Of a stretch of 64,000 bases of DNA, positions 20,540 to 31,937 are shown one piece after another. The position numbers were made by a program, and so were the translations under genes. The notes beneath the pieces are model-generated. The model was given only the letters and a program-made list of their open reading frames with translations. It was not told where the DNA came from and did no database searches. Positions within the stretch are counted from its first letter, which is position 1, and every line of letters begins with the position of its first letter. The DNA comes from Odontocerum albicorne. Lineage: Eukaryota > Arthropoda > Insecta > Trichoptera > Odontoceridae. The DNA is taken from contig OX463863.1 of the NCBI GenBank assembly GCA_949825065.1, forward strand, positions 20,918,251 through 20,982,250, given 5' to 3'.

Positions 20540-22039
20540 ATGATTCCACACAAACCTCCTGATCCCAAACCACCAGATTTAAACTCTGATAGTGAGCTGT
20601 TGACAGAAGAGGAAATCCCGGTCTCGTCCTTCACAGAAGTGAAAAATAAAACTAAACGAAAGAGAACGAGGAACCTAAAGCCAGGGAGCCGCCAAGAATC
20701 ACCGGAAAGAAAGATAACCCCTCTTAATGTAACATCTGAAATACCTCAAACAATCACAACCCCTACAACATCCTCACCTTTACCTCCTACAACCCCGTCT
20801 CATCCCCAGGTAAGGGAATACGGCAAACATGACCGATCCCCTTACGTGGTACATGTACAAAAAACTTCAGAGTCACCAGGAACATCCATCAACTCAATTT
20901 CCTTTGTGATGTTTCTTAAAAAAAATAAAATTCCGGACATTTCGCCAAGAAACGGCATAAAATTAATAGGCCGAAATAGATTGGCTGTAGCTTTCGATAA
21001 ATTCCCATCAGCTAATAATTTCCTTCAAAATGGAGCCCTTGCCGAGTATGGATTTAAATCATTTATTCCTTCTTTCATGGTCACCAAAATGGGCCTCGTA
21101 AGAGGAATCCCGGTTGAATGGAAGGAGGAGGAAATTATAGAAAACCTGGAAGTACCGGATGGCTATGGAAGAGTCCAGAAAGCCAGAAGACTTAACCGCA
21201 AAATAACCAACTCAGATGGTGTGACATGGGTCCCTACACAAACAGTGGTACTAACTTTTGACGGACAGGTCCTACCTCAGAGGGTCTATGCTTTCTACAA
21301 CTCTTTAGTGGTAGAAAAGTACTATTTCCCAACCATACAGTGCTTCCAGTGCCTCCGTTTTGGACACACGAAGCAACAATGCAGATCATCTGCACGTTGC
21401 TTCAAATGTGGCCAATCTCACCTAGGTGAAACCTGCTCCGTAACGGCTCCAACATGTATTACATGCGGTGGGCGTCATACGGCAGTGGATAGATCCTGCC
21501 CGGAATTCACTAGACAAACAAACATAAAACGCCTTATGACTGACCAGAATATGTCTTACCAGGAAGCATCCAAATCCACCCCAACCTCTGTGAAATCCTT
21601 CGCCGAAGTTACGGCACACGGTGAACAAATCTCGCACCCGCTTTCCCAAAATACACCCCCTGCTAACCACCATAAGTCGTGGAAACCAAAAATGTTAAAT
21701 GCCACCAAACCATCAGGTCCCACTTTTCGCCCTCATATCACTCCTTCGACGAAGAGGGAGATTGAGGGCCTCTTATGGCGTCCAAACACAAATCTTCTTA
21801 ATGGATGTGGCCTACCTCGAGACACTCCAATCACTGCACAATCACTAGATACAAACATTTCTTCAACATTAAATAAACTCATATCACTCATCTCTGGTCT
21901 TTTATACAATTCTCCTCATATACCGTCCAACGTTGCCAAAGAAATATTAAACGAAACACAAAATTTAACTTACCAAATTAACACATCTGAAGAAACAGAT
22001 GCAATACAAGGAAGGTCCGGACCGACCTCCCTTAATTAA
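20540..22039 (+). CDS. Retrotransposon ORF1 (gag-like, CCHC knuckles)
   Basis: Intact 499-aa ORF starting MIPHKPPDPKPPDLNSD. It has a Pro/Ser/Thr-rich, charged N-terminal third and a central RRM-like region (about residues 120-260). Three zinc knuckles lie at about 270-325: CFQCLRFGHTKQQC, CFKCGQSHLGETC and CITCGGRHTAVDRSC. It binds element RNA in the ribonucleoprotein by analogy with the family. The C-terminal region is low in motifs. ATG is the first in frame after a T-rich leader; the stop is followed nine bases later by ORF2. Confidence 0.85.
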   Translation: MIPHKPPDPKPPDLNSDSELLTEEEIPVSSFTEVKNKTKRKRTRNLKPGSRQESPERKITPLNVTSEIPQTITTPTTSSPLPPTTPSHPQVREYGKHDRSPYVVHVQKTSESPGTSINSISFVMFLKKNKIPDISPRNGIKLIGRNRLAVAFDKFPSANNFLQNGALAEYGFKSFIPSFMVTKMGLVRGIPVEWKEEEIIENLEVPDGYGRVQKARRLNRKITNSDGVTWVPTQTVVLTFDGQVLPQRVYAFYNSLVVEKYYFPTIQCFQCLRFGHTKQQCRSSARCFKCGQSHLGETCSVTAPTCITCGGRHTAVDRSCPEFTRQTNIKRLMTDQNMSYQEASKSTPTSVKSFAEVTAHGEQISHPLSQNTPPANHHKSWKPKMLNATKPSGPTFRPHITPSTKREIEGLLWRPNTNLLNGCGLPRDTPITAQSLDTNISSTLNKLISLISGLLYNSPHIPSNVAKEILNETQNLTYQINTSEETDAIQGRSGPTSLN

Positions 22040-22048
22040 ATATTAAAA

Positions 22049-25000
22049 ATGGCTGAAAGAAAATCTCACCTATCATCAGGAATATTGCAATGGAATAGTC
22101 GTAGCCTCCCCTCCAACAAGGCTGAATTTCTCCTGATGCTAGGTGAGTTCTGCCCATCTTTGGCCGCCGTCTCGGAGACATGGCTATCTCCGGGGGCATT
22201 ATTTAATGTTCCCGGGTACTCGTGGCTACGGGACGATAGGGCGGATGGAAGGGGTGGAGCAGCCCTTTTCATCCTATCATCCATTCCATATACGCAAGTG
22301 GTTCTGGGTTCTCGGGACGCCAGCTTCAATGCAGTCGCTGCGAGAGTCCAGAATATTACGTATATATCAATTTATATCCCGCGCCCGTCATCCATCATCA
22401 TCTCACAACTTAGAAATATAATATCAACACTACCTCATCCCATCATCTTACTTGGGGATATGAACTCCCATCACACGCTTTGGGGATCACCTAGAGAATG
22501 TAGATTTGGAGCTGAAATTATGAATATTCTGGACGATTTTCAACTTTGCGTACTGAATAACGGATCACCTACCCGCTTAACACCCCCGAATCAAAGTTCA
22601 AGCGCAATAGATCTATCCATATGTTCAGCTACATTAGCCCCTACGCTATCGTGGGATGTAGTGCCTGATCCCCACGGGAGTGATCACCTCCCCATAATCA
22701 TTACATTTCCATCACCTCACCCCCCATTTATTAACCCCACTTGTTATAAATTTAACACCCGTAAAGCCAATTGGAACAAATTCTCCCACTCCCTCGATGC
22801 CTCAATACAACAATTAGAATGGCCGACACATAAAAATTTTCATACTCAGTATGATAAATTCGTGGAGTTGATGATCCAGGCGGCTCACTACTCGATCCCC
22901 CTTAAAAAACCTCACTTATTTAAGCCACAACCCCCTCCATGGTGGGATGAAGAGTGTTCAAATGCAGTTAAATCCCTGAAAAAAGTATACCAATCCTATA
23001 AAATTAACATGACAGAGACAAACTTTCTCCTTTTTCGTAAAGTACAAGCCGTCACAAAACGCTTGCTTTCTAAGAAGAAGAAAGATGGATGGATACGGTT
23101 TTGTCACACCCTTTCGCCAGAAACTCCAATATCAACAGTGTGGGAGAATGTGAAGAAATTTAGGTCCATCTACTCAACCCGCTTACATAAAATACCAACA
23201 GAGTGTTGGGTTCACACCTTTTTGAATAAAATTGCTCCTTCTTCATCGCCAACCCAATATGACGTGCCATATATACATACTTTCTCCCCTCTCATAATCA
23301 TCCTCTAGATGCGCCCTTCACAGAAAATGAACTCAACATGGTTTTGTCCAGCCTAAAGCACTCCTCCCCAGGGTTGGATAACATCCCATATTCCTTTTTA
23401 GTGAAAACCCTACCCTACACCAGGAAATATTATCTAACACTGGTCAATTGCATTTTTAATACAGGAAAAATTCCCAAGTCCTGGAAAATATTTAAAATTA
23501 TCCCAATACCTAAAATGGGTAAAGATCTTTCAGATGGAAATTCCTATAGACCAATAGCCCTTGCATCAACTTTAGGAAAAATCACAGAACATCTTATTAA
23601 AAACCGCCTTGAATGGTTTGTAGAACACAATAAAATTCTGGATATTAATCAATTTGGTTTCCGTAAATCACGTAGTGCTATGGATAATTTAGCTATTCTC
23701 ACTACTGATATTCATTCCGCATTTACTTATCAAAAACCACTTATAGCCGCTTTCTTAGATATTACCTCAGCTTATGACAATGTCATTTTACATATTTTAA
23801 AACAAAAGATGTTACACAAAAAAATACCCAACAAAATCACCCACCTCATATTTAACCTTTTATCAGAACGCTCCATCTTTCTATCAGTGGAGGAGGTGTC
23901 TTTCACAAGAACCGTTTGGAGGGGTCTCCCGCAAGGATCAGTCCTTAGCCCCCTCCTTTATAACATTTATACGGCAGATCTTGCTCACCTGGTTCCCCTC
24001 AATACCGTCGTATTACAATATGCAGATGATATCGTGGTTTACGCGTCCAATGAATCCTTTAAAATAGCAGAAAAAATATTAAACAATTCCCTCCACTCTC
24101 TCTCCAAGTGGCTCAAAAACCATGGATTAGATATTTCCCCCTCCAAAAGTTCTATTGTCGTGTTCTCGCGGAAAAGACAACTGCCTACCACTAATATTTA
24201 TATTGACAATGTCCCTATTCTTAACCACAGTTCACACAAATTCCTCGGAATGACATTCGACTCCAGGTTATCTTGGAAAAATCACGCTGAGAACATAACA
24301 TCAACCTGCCAAAAAAACATAAATACTCTTCGCGCAGTATCAGGAGTCTGGTGGGGGGCACACCCAACCACTTTGAGACTTCTATACAGCGCCCTCATCA
24401 GAAGCCACCTTGATTATGGGTCATTCTTATTGGACCCTACCTTCAAATATATCCTCCATAAACTAGACCTTATTCAATTTCAGGCCCTTCGAATTATAGT
24501 TGGAGCTATGAAATCTACGCCGACAAATGCCCTACAGGTTGAATGTGTGGACCCACCGCTCTGCTTCCGAAGACAGTTCTTAGGTACCCGATACTTCCTC
24601 AATATATACAAAACAACATCCCACCCCCTTTTGCGTAAATTGAAATCACTTTCAGATCTCATTCCCACAAACATATTTTGGAGAAACAAAACACTCCCCC
24701 CTTTAATACAAAGTTATCGTAAATTCTCATCGTTGAATGTGGTAGTCCAAAAAACCCCTATTCCTCCTTTATACTGCACCCCGTTTCAAGCTTTAATTAT
24801 AAATCCACGCATTGTTGAATCCTTTGGTATTGATAAGTCGAATTATCACGCCAATTATAATTTCATCAACCACATTAACACCCATTGGAGTGACTGGACT
24901 GTCTTCTACACAGACGCATCCAAGATTGCTAATGAGGAACATGTAGGAATAGCAATATATTGCGAAAGCTTAAATATCAAGAAAAAAATTAAACTACCCA

Positions 25001-25744
25001 AATTTTCAACTACATTCACTGGTGAGACATTGGCAATCTTGGAAGCATTACAAACATCTTTAGAATTAAGTATCCCAAACACTTTAATTGTATCAGATTG
25101 TCTAAGTTCCCTTCAAGCAATAGGAAAGAACCCATTTCGATCCCCAAATAGTATAACACTTAATATAAGGGAAACTATATACAACCTTGAAGAGGCGGGC
25201 CTTGATGTCGCCCTGGCTTGGGTTCCTAGTCATCGAGGCATTTCGGGTAACGAAGAAGCAGATACTCTAGCTAAAGAGGCAACATCTACAGGAAATACAG
25301 ACAAATATAATTACACATCTGCACAAGACTTATTACCTTTGGCGCGCTCTTCGATGATGGAGGAGTGGACAAATTACTGGAATGCCTCGAACCGCACTAG
25401 GGGAAAAAGATATGCATCAATTCAACCCTACATTCCAATCAAACCCTGGTTTTCCAATTATAGAAGCGACAACTATAAGCCGAATACGCTTTGGACATTG
25501 CTGTTCCCCTGTCCACCTGGCCAGACTACATATAAGGAACTCTTCTTTGTGTGAGTGTGGCCAGGAGGAGGGAGATCTTGAACATATCTTCTTCTCCTGT
25601 TCTCTGAATACTTTCCCTTTGATCTTTAAAAAACAAACAAAAATATTACTCTCTGCAAATCTTCCCCACCTGTTGAGCCTCAATAAAATTTCCATATTGA
25701 ATAGCATCACTCATTTTATTAACAAAAACAAAATTAACCTGTAA
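22049..25744 (+). pseudogene. Retrotransposon ORF2: endonuclease, RT, RNase H (two frameshifts)
   Basis: Starts MAERKSHLSSGILQWNSRSL. AP-endonuclease motifs follow: VSETWL, LLGDMNSHHTLWG, and PHGSDHLPI near residue 215. The frame is lost near 23288 by a one-base indel and resumes as HNHPLDAPFTENELN. RT: YRPIALASTLGKITE, GFRKSRSA, FLDITSAYDN, LPQGSVLSPLLYN, QYADDIVVYAS with an intact catalytic YADD. RNase H: FYTDASKIA, TGETLAILEAL, IVSDCLSSLQA, WVPSHRGISGNEEAD, all four catalytic-type acidic positions seen. A second indel near 25470 precedes RIRFGHCCSPVHLARLHI and the zinc tail CECGQEEGDLEHIFFSC. Repairing both would give one ORF, so this is a recently dead copy. Confidence 0.85.
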
Positions 25745-25994
25745 TAAAATATATGTATAATATATATGATAAATATCGATAGGAAATTAAATCATTCGCT
25801 CGCTCATATACATTTAACTATCATCTTATTGTATATATTCATTTAGTTGTAAACTATGTAGTTTAGTTGTAAAATAGTTTAACTCCATAGTATCTCACTA
25901 GATAACAGTAGTCCTGGGCCGAGTTGCTTGATGTGCCGTGTCGCCCATATGAATAGAACTACCTAGATACTATGAAGCTGACATCACTGGACAC

Positions 25995-26066
25995 TGGCGT
26001 ATACTCCTTCATATATAGGAGTTCACGGCCATTATTCAAAGAGAGAGAGAGAGTGTGTCTATGGTT
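25995..26066. repeat. Right copy of ~70-bp flanking duplication
   Basis: Matches 20189-20256 with small differences (a GA-dinucleotide run replaces aagaagaagtgag). After it the ordinary unit sequence resumes. Confidence 0.75.
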
Positions 26067-26089
26067 TTTTCTATGCAATGTAACTGTCA

Positions 26090-26496
26090 ATAAAGGCATT
26101 AGCAAAATTTGACACCGCACTTCACTTGGCACAGTCGTATATTCATTCATTTATAGTAGTTCTCTGCCATTACTCAAAAACAAGACAGAAAAAAAACGGC
26201 CCTTACTCCAGAAGTATCTGGCGTATACTCCATACATAGAAGGTCACGGTCATTATTTAAGAAGATATACTCCATCAGATATAGGAGTGCATGGCCATTA
26301 TTCAGAAAGAAGTGAGTTATACCTGTCCTGTCAGTTAGGTATTGGTTATATGTGATTTATTCTTTCAATATTCTGTTTCTTTTTTCCGTTTTTTCTAGTT
26401 GATAACGTTATTGAATTAGATGTTCATTCTGATCCCTTCACAGTGATAGCATATCAGTGTGCACTGCTTGATAAAGTGACATTTTATGTTTTATAA
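26090..26496 (+). pseudogene. Small unknown spliced ORF, U2 copy
   Basis: Donor GTGAGT at 26312 and acceptor TTTTTTCTAG to 26398 are kept. The terminal exon 26399-26496 is open (DNVIELDVHSDPF ... VTFYVL, stop). The upstream exon is out of frame because of an 11-bp insertion (a 12-bp one in U4) in the A-rich tract near 26190. Confidence 0.4.
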
Positions 26497-26499
26497 AGG

Positions 26500-27061
26500 C
26501 ATACTTTTACCTCAGCTCATTTTGACAGATGGTCTGCTGGGGTATCGATCACCGTTACATCAGTACAATAGAGGCTTTACAGTTATTCCAGAAACTGTGT
26601 TAGTTCTTTTATGCTAAAATCAAGTTTTTTGGTTCAAATTTGATCAATTTCACTTATCATGAAAACTAACATTCTGATGCTATTTTAAAGATATTTTCCT
26701 TATCATTAAACTGTTTATATTTAAAAAACATATTTGCCTGAGTTGAAATCACAACTATTCTCCTGGAGCGATACTTCAAAATAAAAAATGGTCAATTAAT
26801 AATGATATGTGATAGTAACACATTAAACTTTAGATATAGGGTTATGGTTGTGTCAAGTGTTCATACAACATCATAAATATTTTTAAAAGACCTCTGGAAA
26901 ACAAATCTCCACACACCACTAGCAAAGAAGATGATCACGTCAGGAAAGTTATCATTTACTAATATCGGGCACTGAATATAGTTTTATGCTACCCTACGTC
27001 AAAGGGTTAACCATATTGAAAACTCAATGTAAAAATTATTATGAATGTTGCCAGGTTATAG
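26500..27061. other. Promoter-less upstream region of U2 exon A
   Basis: Compared with U1, the sequence from about 3765 to 4700, which contains the CCAAT/TATA block, is replaced by about 240 bp of unrelated AT-rich sequence (26568-26805). The conserved proximal part then resumes at gatatgtgatagtaacac. Confidence 0.6.
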
Positions 27062-27245
27062 ATGGATCCTCAGCTACATAAAAGTGCAGATGTAATGGTG
27101 AAAGAAGAAAAGGCAGAAGATGGAGATACTGCAGCAGTGTTCCCCCAGTATGATATCAGTGTACATGAGGCAGATATCAAACAGGAATGTGCGCAAGATA
27201 TCAGGGCAGATTCCAGACATGATGTTGATAATCCCACAAAACCTT
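27062..27245 (+). CDS. Zinc-finger protein exon A, U2
   Basis: 184 bp, MDPQLHKSADVMVKEEKAED to a GTAAGT donor at 27246, phase 1. Both psi-K-x-E motifs (VKEE, IKQE) are intact. With exon B (29257) and the finger exon (29808) it gives an uninterrupted 525-aa model. Upstream promoter-like sequence is missing. Confidence 0.65.
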
Positions 27246-27317
27246 GTAAGTAAACTTAATAAACTCATATTGTGAAAATAAAATGAATATATGAGATATG
27301 ACAATCATTCAACTTAT

Positions 27318-28026
27318 TGTAATTTGTTTTATCAAACACTGTTAATGCCACTTTTTGTAACAGTATAACCCTACCAGTTTCAAGGCTTTCACCTCATCAT
27401 CAGGGGATAACAAACAAGACAGAATTGTATTCAAACTGGTTCCGACGTGCACGCTTCTAATGGTAAACATTCGAGCTGGGGAGTGTGGGTGGAGGGAGGC
27501 AGGAGACATTCTCGAAAAATTCAAAGTCACATTTTTGCTCTAATTTTAATCTCCGGAAACTCTTATTTAACGGGAAAGGCTATAATGGAATACTTAGTGA
27601 CAGTAGTGTGTGTAAACTTTTATGTGGTGATTGTAATAATTTCTATATAAGAAAGGCAGGAAGATATTTTGAAAAGAGATTTGTTGAACACAAGTCCACC
27701 TTAACGAACAAATATTTTCTATTGATGATGCCAAATTCTTACATATCAGTAGTAACGGAAATAAATTGGACAGATAAGAGGCCCTGCATCGAGGTGAATA
27801 TCTGGCAGGCACATATATCCCATGAATCTCGCCGCTGCTCGCCGAGATTGTCTGCTGCCTTCCTCCTCCCACAGTCCCCAACCTGAATGTTTACCACTAG
27901 AAGGGTGTATGTTGGTACCAGTTCAAACAGAATTCAGTCTTATTTGTGCTCCTGAAAGCCTTGAAACCGGTAGGGTTATACCGTTACAAAAAGTGGAATA
28001 AACAGCATTTGATAAAACAAATTATA
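27318..28026 (+). mobile_element. Penelope-like remnant with inverted arms, U2
   Basis: Same inverted-arm structure as in U1 (left arm about 27318-27510, right arm about 27850-28026). Here the GIY-YIG segment is uninterrupted: VCKLLCGDCNNFYIRKAGR then YFEKRFVEHKSTL, within an open stretch 27485-27886. The CxxC-x3-YI arrangement is the Penelope-type GIY-YIG start. The other four units share a 2-bp deletion at this place. Confidence 0.75.
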
Positions 28027-28350
28027 ATGTCTTTAAAGCTCCACAATGTTAATGTCTTAACTATAAATAATACATTCAACCTACATTGTATGAGTGCTGT
28101 TTAACCTGCAGGTACACACTACCTATTCCATACCAGGCATGGATAAGGTGTAGTGTACCAGAATGTTTTTATTATGAAAAATATTTAAAGCATTATAATA
28201 AGTAAAAAGTTGATTAATCACGGTATGTTGATGTTCTGTTATGTTGTATATCTCATTTTGATTTTTTCCTGTCTCTAAACTGAATTTAGGTATATTATAT
28301 TGTATTCAATATCACTACACTTAAAGAATATAAAATGTGAAACGCAATGC

Positions 28351-28539
28351 TAAAAAGAGAGTTATCTTCGAAATATTTAACATGTAACTCAATGTATAAA
28401 GCCTAGTTAACTGGGGATACGACAAATGAAAGGCAACAAACCCAGATCCATTAAAATTATACGTCCAAATCAAATTACCTGTTGTTTTTTCTCAAATTGT
28501 GTATATTTCTTGTCATGTGTAATAATAAATAAATAAATA
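28351..28539 (+). mobile_element. CR1-like 3' tail insertion specific to U2
   Basis: 5'-truncated copy of the CR1-like 3' UTR ending in (AAAT)n, flanked by a 5-bp duplication AATGC (28346-28350 and 28540-28544). The empty site cgcaatgcacaaatttaatt is present in U1, U3, U4 and U5. Confidence 0.8.
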
Positions 28540-28544
28540 AATGC

Positions 28545-29256
28545 ACAAGTTTAATTTGGTTCTTTGTATAAACTACGGCCAAAAAATAATGCAACACAGA
28601 GTTTGTATAAAATATGAGAAAACGACTTTTAAAAACTGACACGCCAACAGGCAACACAAAGTGGCTGATAAATAGATCACTTTACAAAAATGATAATATC
28701 TTGATCCGAATTTATTTTAACAAGTAATAAAAATATTCATGATCTACTACAGAGATGGCAGTATCTGTACTGATTGTTAAAAATTAGAATCATATGTCAA
28801 ATCGGTAATATAAACTCAACATTTTATCACTTACATAACCGTGCTGGCCTGTACGGTGCTGATTAGTTAGGAAGATAATTCCATCCTTGGCATTAAAATG
28901 GATATAAAATTAATCAATAGCATATGAACACCATAAAATATAAGTTATTTCTGCTGATGAGAACCAAACCCTCAGCCTTATTTTTCTTCTGCCCCTAACT
29001 TGGAACTATTACATATATTAACTGCACCATCAATCTTCTTGAGCATTCGGCCCAATAATCGTCTTGAGTCACATAATAGTAGATAAAAAGCCATGCCATA
29101 TTAAGATAAGATAGCTCTGTGAGTGCTGTGTTGGTCTTATTGTCAGTTCTGACTTATTAACAGAAAGTGAAAGAAACGAGGTTTCAAGCTGTTGATATTA
29201 TATTATCTATTTGTTTCATTACTTCAGAAGATTTGAACTTGTATGTTTTTTCATAG
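28545..29256. other. Intron 5' of exon B in U2
   Basis: Conserved AT-rich intron. It contains the empty Helitron site (catatgtcaaatcggtaata near 28792-28811). No gene seen. Confidence 0.6.
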
Positions 29257-29481
29257 ATATTAAAGCCCAGCCATCTTATGATACATTCAATAAAGAAAGA
29301 ACCTCAGTCATGAGTTCACAAAAGCACTCGCATGACTTGGTCTTTCAAATTGATTCAGATTTTCCCATAAAAGAAGAAAATGTAGAAGAGGCTACGGCGC
29401 CAGTATTACCTGATTTTGCTATGGACATACAGGAAGCGGATATAAAAAAGAAATGTGCTCGAGACACACAGACAATCACGA
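29257..29481 (+). CDS. Zinc-finger protein exon B, U2 (mosaic of B and B')
   Basis: Acceptor TTTTTTCATAG to 29256, donor GTGAGT at 29482; 225 bp, phase 1-1. The ends are B-type (IKAQPSYDTFNKE; CARDTQTITS) but the centre is B'-type (MSSQKHSHDLVFQIDSDF), two codons longer than in U1, U3 and U4. This suggests conversion from B'. It has IKEE; the second motif is IKKK and so lost. Confidence 0.65.
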
Positions 29482-29807
29482 GTGAGTATAATTATTTTAA
29501 TTGGAATCTGAATAAGTTTTCGCGTATTCATTAAATTTTTAACAACATAAATATTATTTTTTATTGAAAAAGTATTCAAGTTAAGCCTTAGCGCAAATAA
29601 TAAAGTTAAAATATTATTATCGTTACTCTGTAATTTTTTTTTCTTAGTTAACAATTCAATAGAAGTTAATTGTTGTATGAATCAAATAACTCAAATTTGA
29701 GAAATGCTTTATTACAAAAGAACTAAGATCTATCTTTTCAAACCTATCAACAATATTTAGAAAATATATAATTCAGAGATGTTTTCTTAATTTTCATATA
29801 TTTTTAG

Positions 29808-30976
29808 ATTCAGGTGGAGAGAAGCCTTACAAATGTGGACAATGTAATAAGACATTCTCACAAAAAGGTCATGTAAAATCTCACAAAAGGATTCACAGTG
29901 GAGAGAAGTCTTACAATTGTGGACAATGTGAAAAGACATTCTCATATAAATGTTTATTAAAATCTCATGAAAAGATTCATAGTAGAGAGAAGCCTTACAG
30001 CTGTGGACAATGTGATAAGACATTCTTTCGAAAATGTCATTTAAAAAGTCATGAAAATATTCATAGTGTAGAGAAGCCTTACAGCTGTGGACAATGTGAT
30101 AAGACATTCTCACAAAAAAGTCTTTTAAAATATCATGAAAGGAGTCATAGTGTAGAAAAGCCTTACAGCTGTGGACAATGTGATAAGACATTCTCACAAA
30201 AAAGTCATTTAAAAACTCATGAAAGGATTCATAGTGGAGAGAAGCCTTACAGCTGTGGACAATGTGATAAGACATTCTTACAAAAATGTCATTTAAAATC
30301 TCATGAAAGGAGTCATAGTGGAGAAAAGCCTTACAGCTGTGGACAATGTGATAAGACATTCTCACAAAAAAGTCATTTAAAATATCATGAAAGGAGTCAT
30401 AGTGGAGAAAAGCCTTACAGCTGTGGACAATGTGATAAGACATTCTCGCAAAAAAGTCATTTAAAACATCATGAAAGGAGTCATAGTGGAGAAAAGCCTT
30501 ACAGCTGTGGACAATGTGATAAGACATTCTCACAAAAAAGTCATTTAAAATATCATGAAAGTAGTCATAGTGGAGAAAAGCCTTACAGCTGTGGACAATG
30601 TGATAAGACATTCGGACAAAAAAGTCATTTAAAATCTCATGAAAGGATTCATAGTGGAGAGAAGCCTTACAGCTGTGGACAATGTGATAAGACATTCTCA
30701 CAAAAAGGTCATTTAAAATCTCATGAAAGGATTCATAGTGGAGAGAAGCCTTACAGCTGTGAACAATGTAATAAGACATTCTCAGAAATAAGTAATTTAA
30801 AATCTCATGAAAGGATTCATAGTGGAGAGAAACTTTTCAGCTTTGGACAATGTGATAAGACATTTGTACGAAAAAAAAAAAAAAAATTACATGAAAGGAT
30901 TCATAGTGCAGAGAAGCCTTACAGCTGTGGACAATATGGTAAAGACATTATCACATATAGATCATTTAAATTTTGA
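29808..30976 (+). CDS. C2H2 zinc-finger exon, U2 (12 good fingers, no internal Met)
   Basis: Acceptor TATATATTTTTAG to 29807; open to TGA at 30974-30976. The leader and first two fingers of U1/U3/U4 are deleted in frame: the exon starts SGGEKPYKCGQCNKTF. Twelve complete fingers follow at exact 84-bp spacing (first Cys codons 29834, 29918, 30002 ... 30758). Finger 13 has lost its first Cys (FSFGQC) and its helix is poly-Lys from an A16 run. The terminal CGQYGKDIITYRSFKF is kept. Helix quartets start QGHS, YCLS, RCHS, QSLY, QSHT, QCHS, the same order as U3 fingers 3-8. There is no ATG, so an ATG-based search on this strand misses it. AATAAA follows the stop at once. Confidence 0.8.
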
Positions 30977-31353
30977 AATAAATTGAAACTAATAAAAAAA
31001 TTGTCAATGTCATCTGAAGTACATAAAATATAAGGTGTTTCTGCTGATGATAACCAAACCTTCGCTCTTATTTTTCTTCTTCAGCAAACCTGGAACTATT
31101 ACAGATAATAACTTTACCATAGATTCTTGAGCATTCTGCCAAACAATCTTCTTGAGTTACATCATACTAACTGCAAAGCCCTACCATATTATGATAAAGC
31201 TCTATGAGTGCTGTGTTGGCCTTATTATCAGTTCAGACTTGTTAACGGAGTTGAAGTCGAAGAAAATAGTTTCATTTTGTGTATAATATATAAGATATAT
31301 CATCTTTTTGTTTTTTTGCTTCAGAAGATTTGAATTTGTATGTTTTTTCCTAG
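30977..31353. other. Spacer/intron before exon B', U2
   Basis: Homologous to 11806-12185; start of the duplicated block. No gene. Confidence 0.5.
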
Positions 31354-31608
31354 ATTTTAAGGCCCAGCCACTGAATGATACATTCAATAAAGATATGACC
31401 TCAGTCATGAGTTCACAAAAGCACTCACATGACTTGGTCTTTCAAATCGATTCAGATTTTCCCATAAAAGAAGAAAATGTAGAAGAGGATACTGCGCCAG
31501 TATTACCTGTTTTTGCTATGGACATACAGGAAGTGGATATAAAAAAAGAATGTGATCGGGACAGTAACACAGAGACTATTGATGTTTGTGACATGCATAC
31601 AATAACGA
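31354..31608 (+). CDS. Exon B', U2
   Basis: 255 bp, phase 1-1, acceptor TTTTTTCCTAG and donor GTGAGT intact. Encodes MSSQKHSHDLVFQIDSDF, PIKEENVEEDTAPVLPVF and DIQEVDIKKECDRD. Both psi-K-x-E motifs are present. The finger exon downstream is dead. Confidence 0.5.
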
Positions 31609-31937
31609 GTGAGTATAAATATTTGAATTGTTTTCTGAATAAGTTTTCACGTATTTAATGAATTTTTAACAACATAATCTTTTCAATTTGGTTTGAAATA
31701 GGATTCAATTTAAGCCTTAGCGCAAATAATAAAGTGGAAATGTTTTTATCTTAATCTTGTAAATTTTTTTTGAAGTTAACAATTCAATACAACTTAATTG
31801 TTGTATTGATCAAAGAACTCAAATTTGTGAAATGCTCTATAATAATCAGAACTAAGATCTATCTATCTTTTCAACCCTTCAATATTTCAAAAAAATTATA
31901 ATTCACAGATGTTTTCTTTATTTTCATATATTTTTAG

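Larger units (their letters stand above)
20257..25994 (+). mobile_element. I-like non-LTR retrotransposon, near full length
   Basis: Begins gggttgctctctggtcg, has a 5' leader of about 280 bp, two ORFs nine bases apart, and a 3' UTR of about 250 bp without a poly(A) tail, ending near catcactggacac. The ORF2 order endonuclease, RT, RNase H, C-terminal zinc motif suits the I superclade rather than Jockey proper, which usually lacks RNase H. Only U2 carries it. It is noticeably more intact than the other elements here, with two frameshifts in ORF2. Confidence 0.85.

Noticed and set aside
20540..25744. Jockey-clade assignment for the U2 retrotransposon
   Set aside because: An RNase H domain after RT and a CxC...H...C tail fit the I group better; final clade needs a tree.
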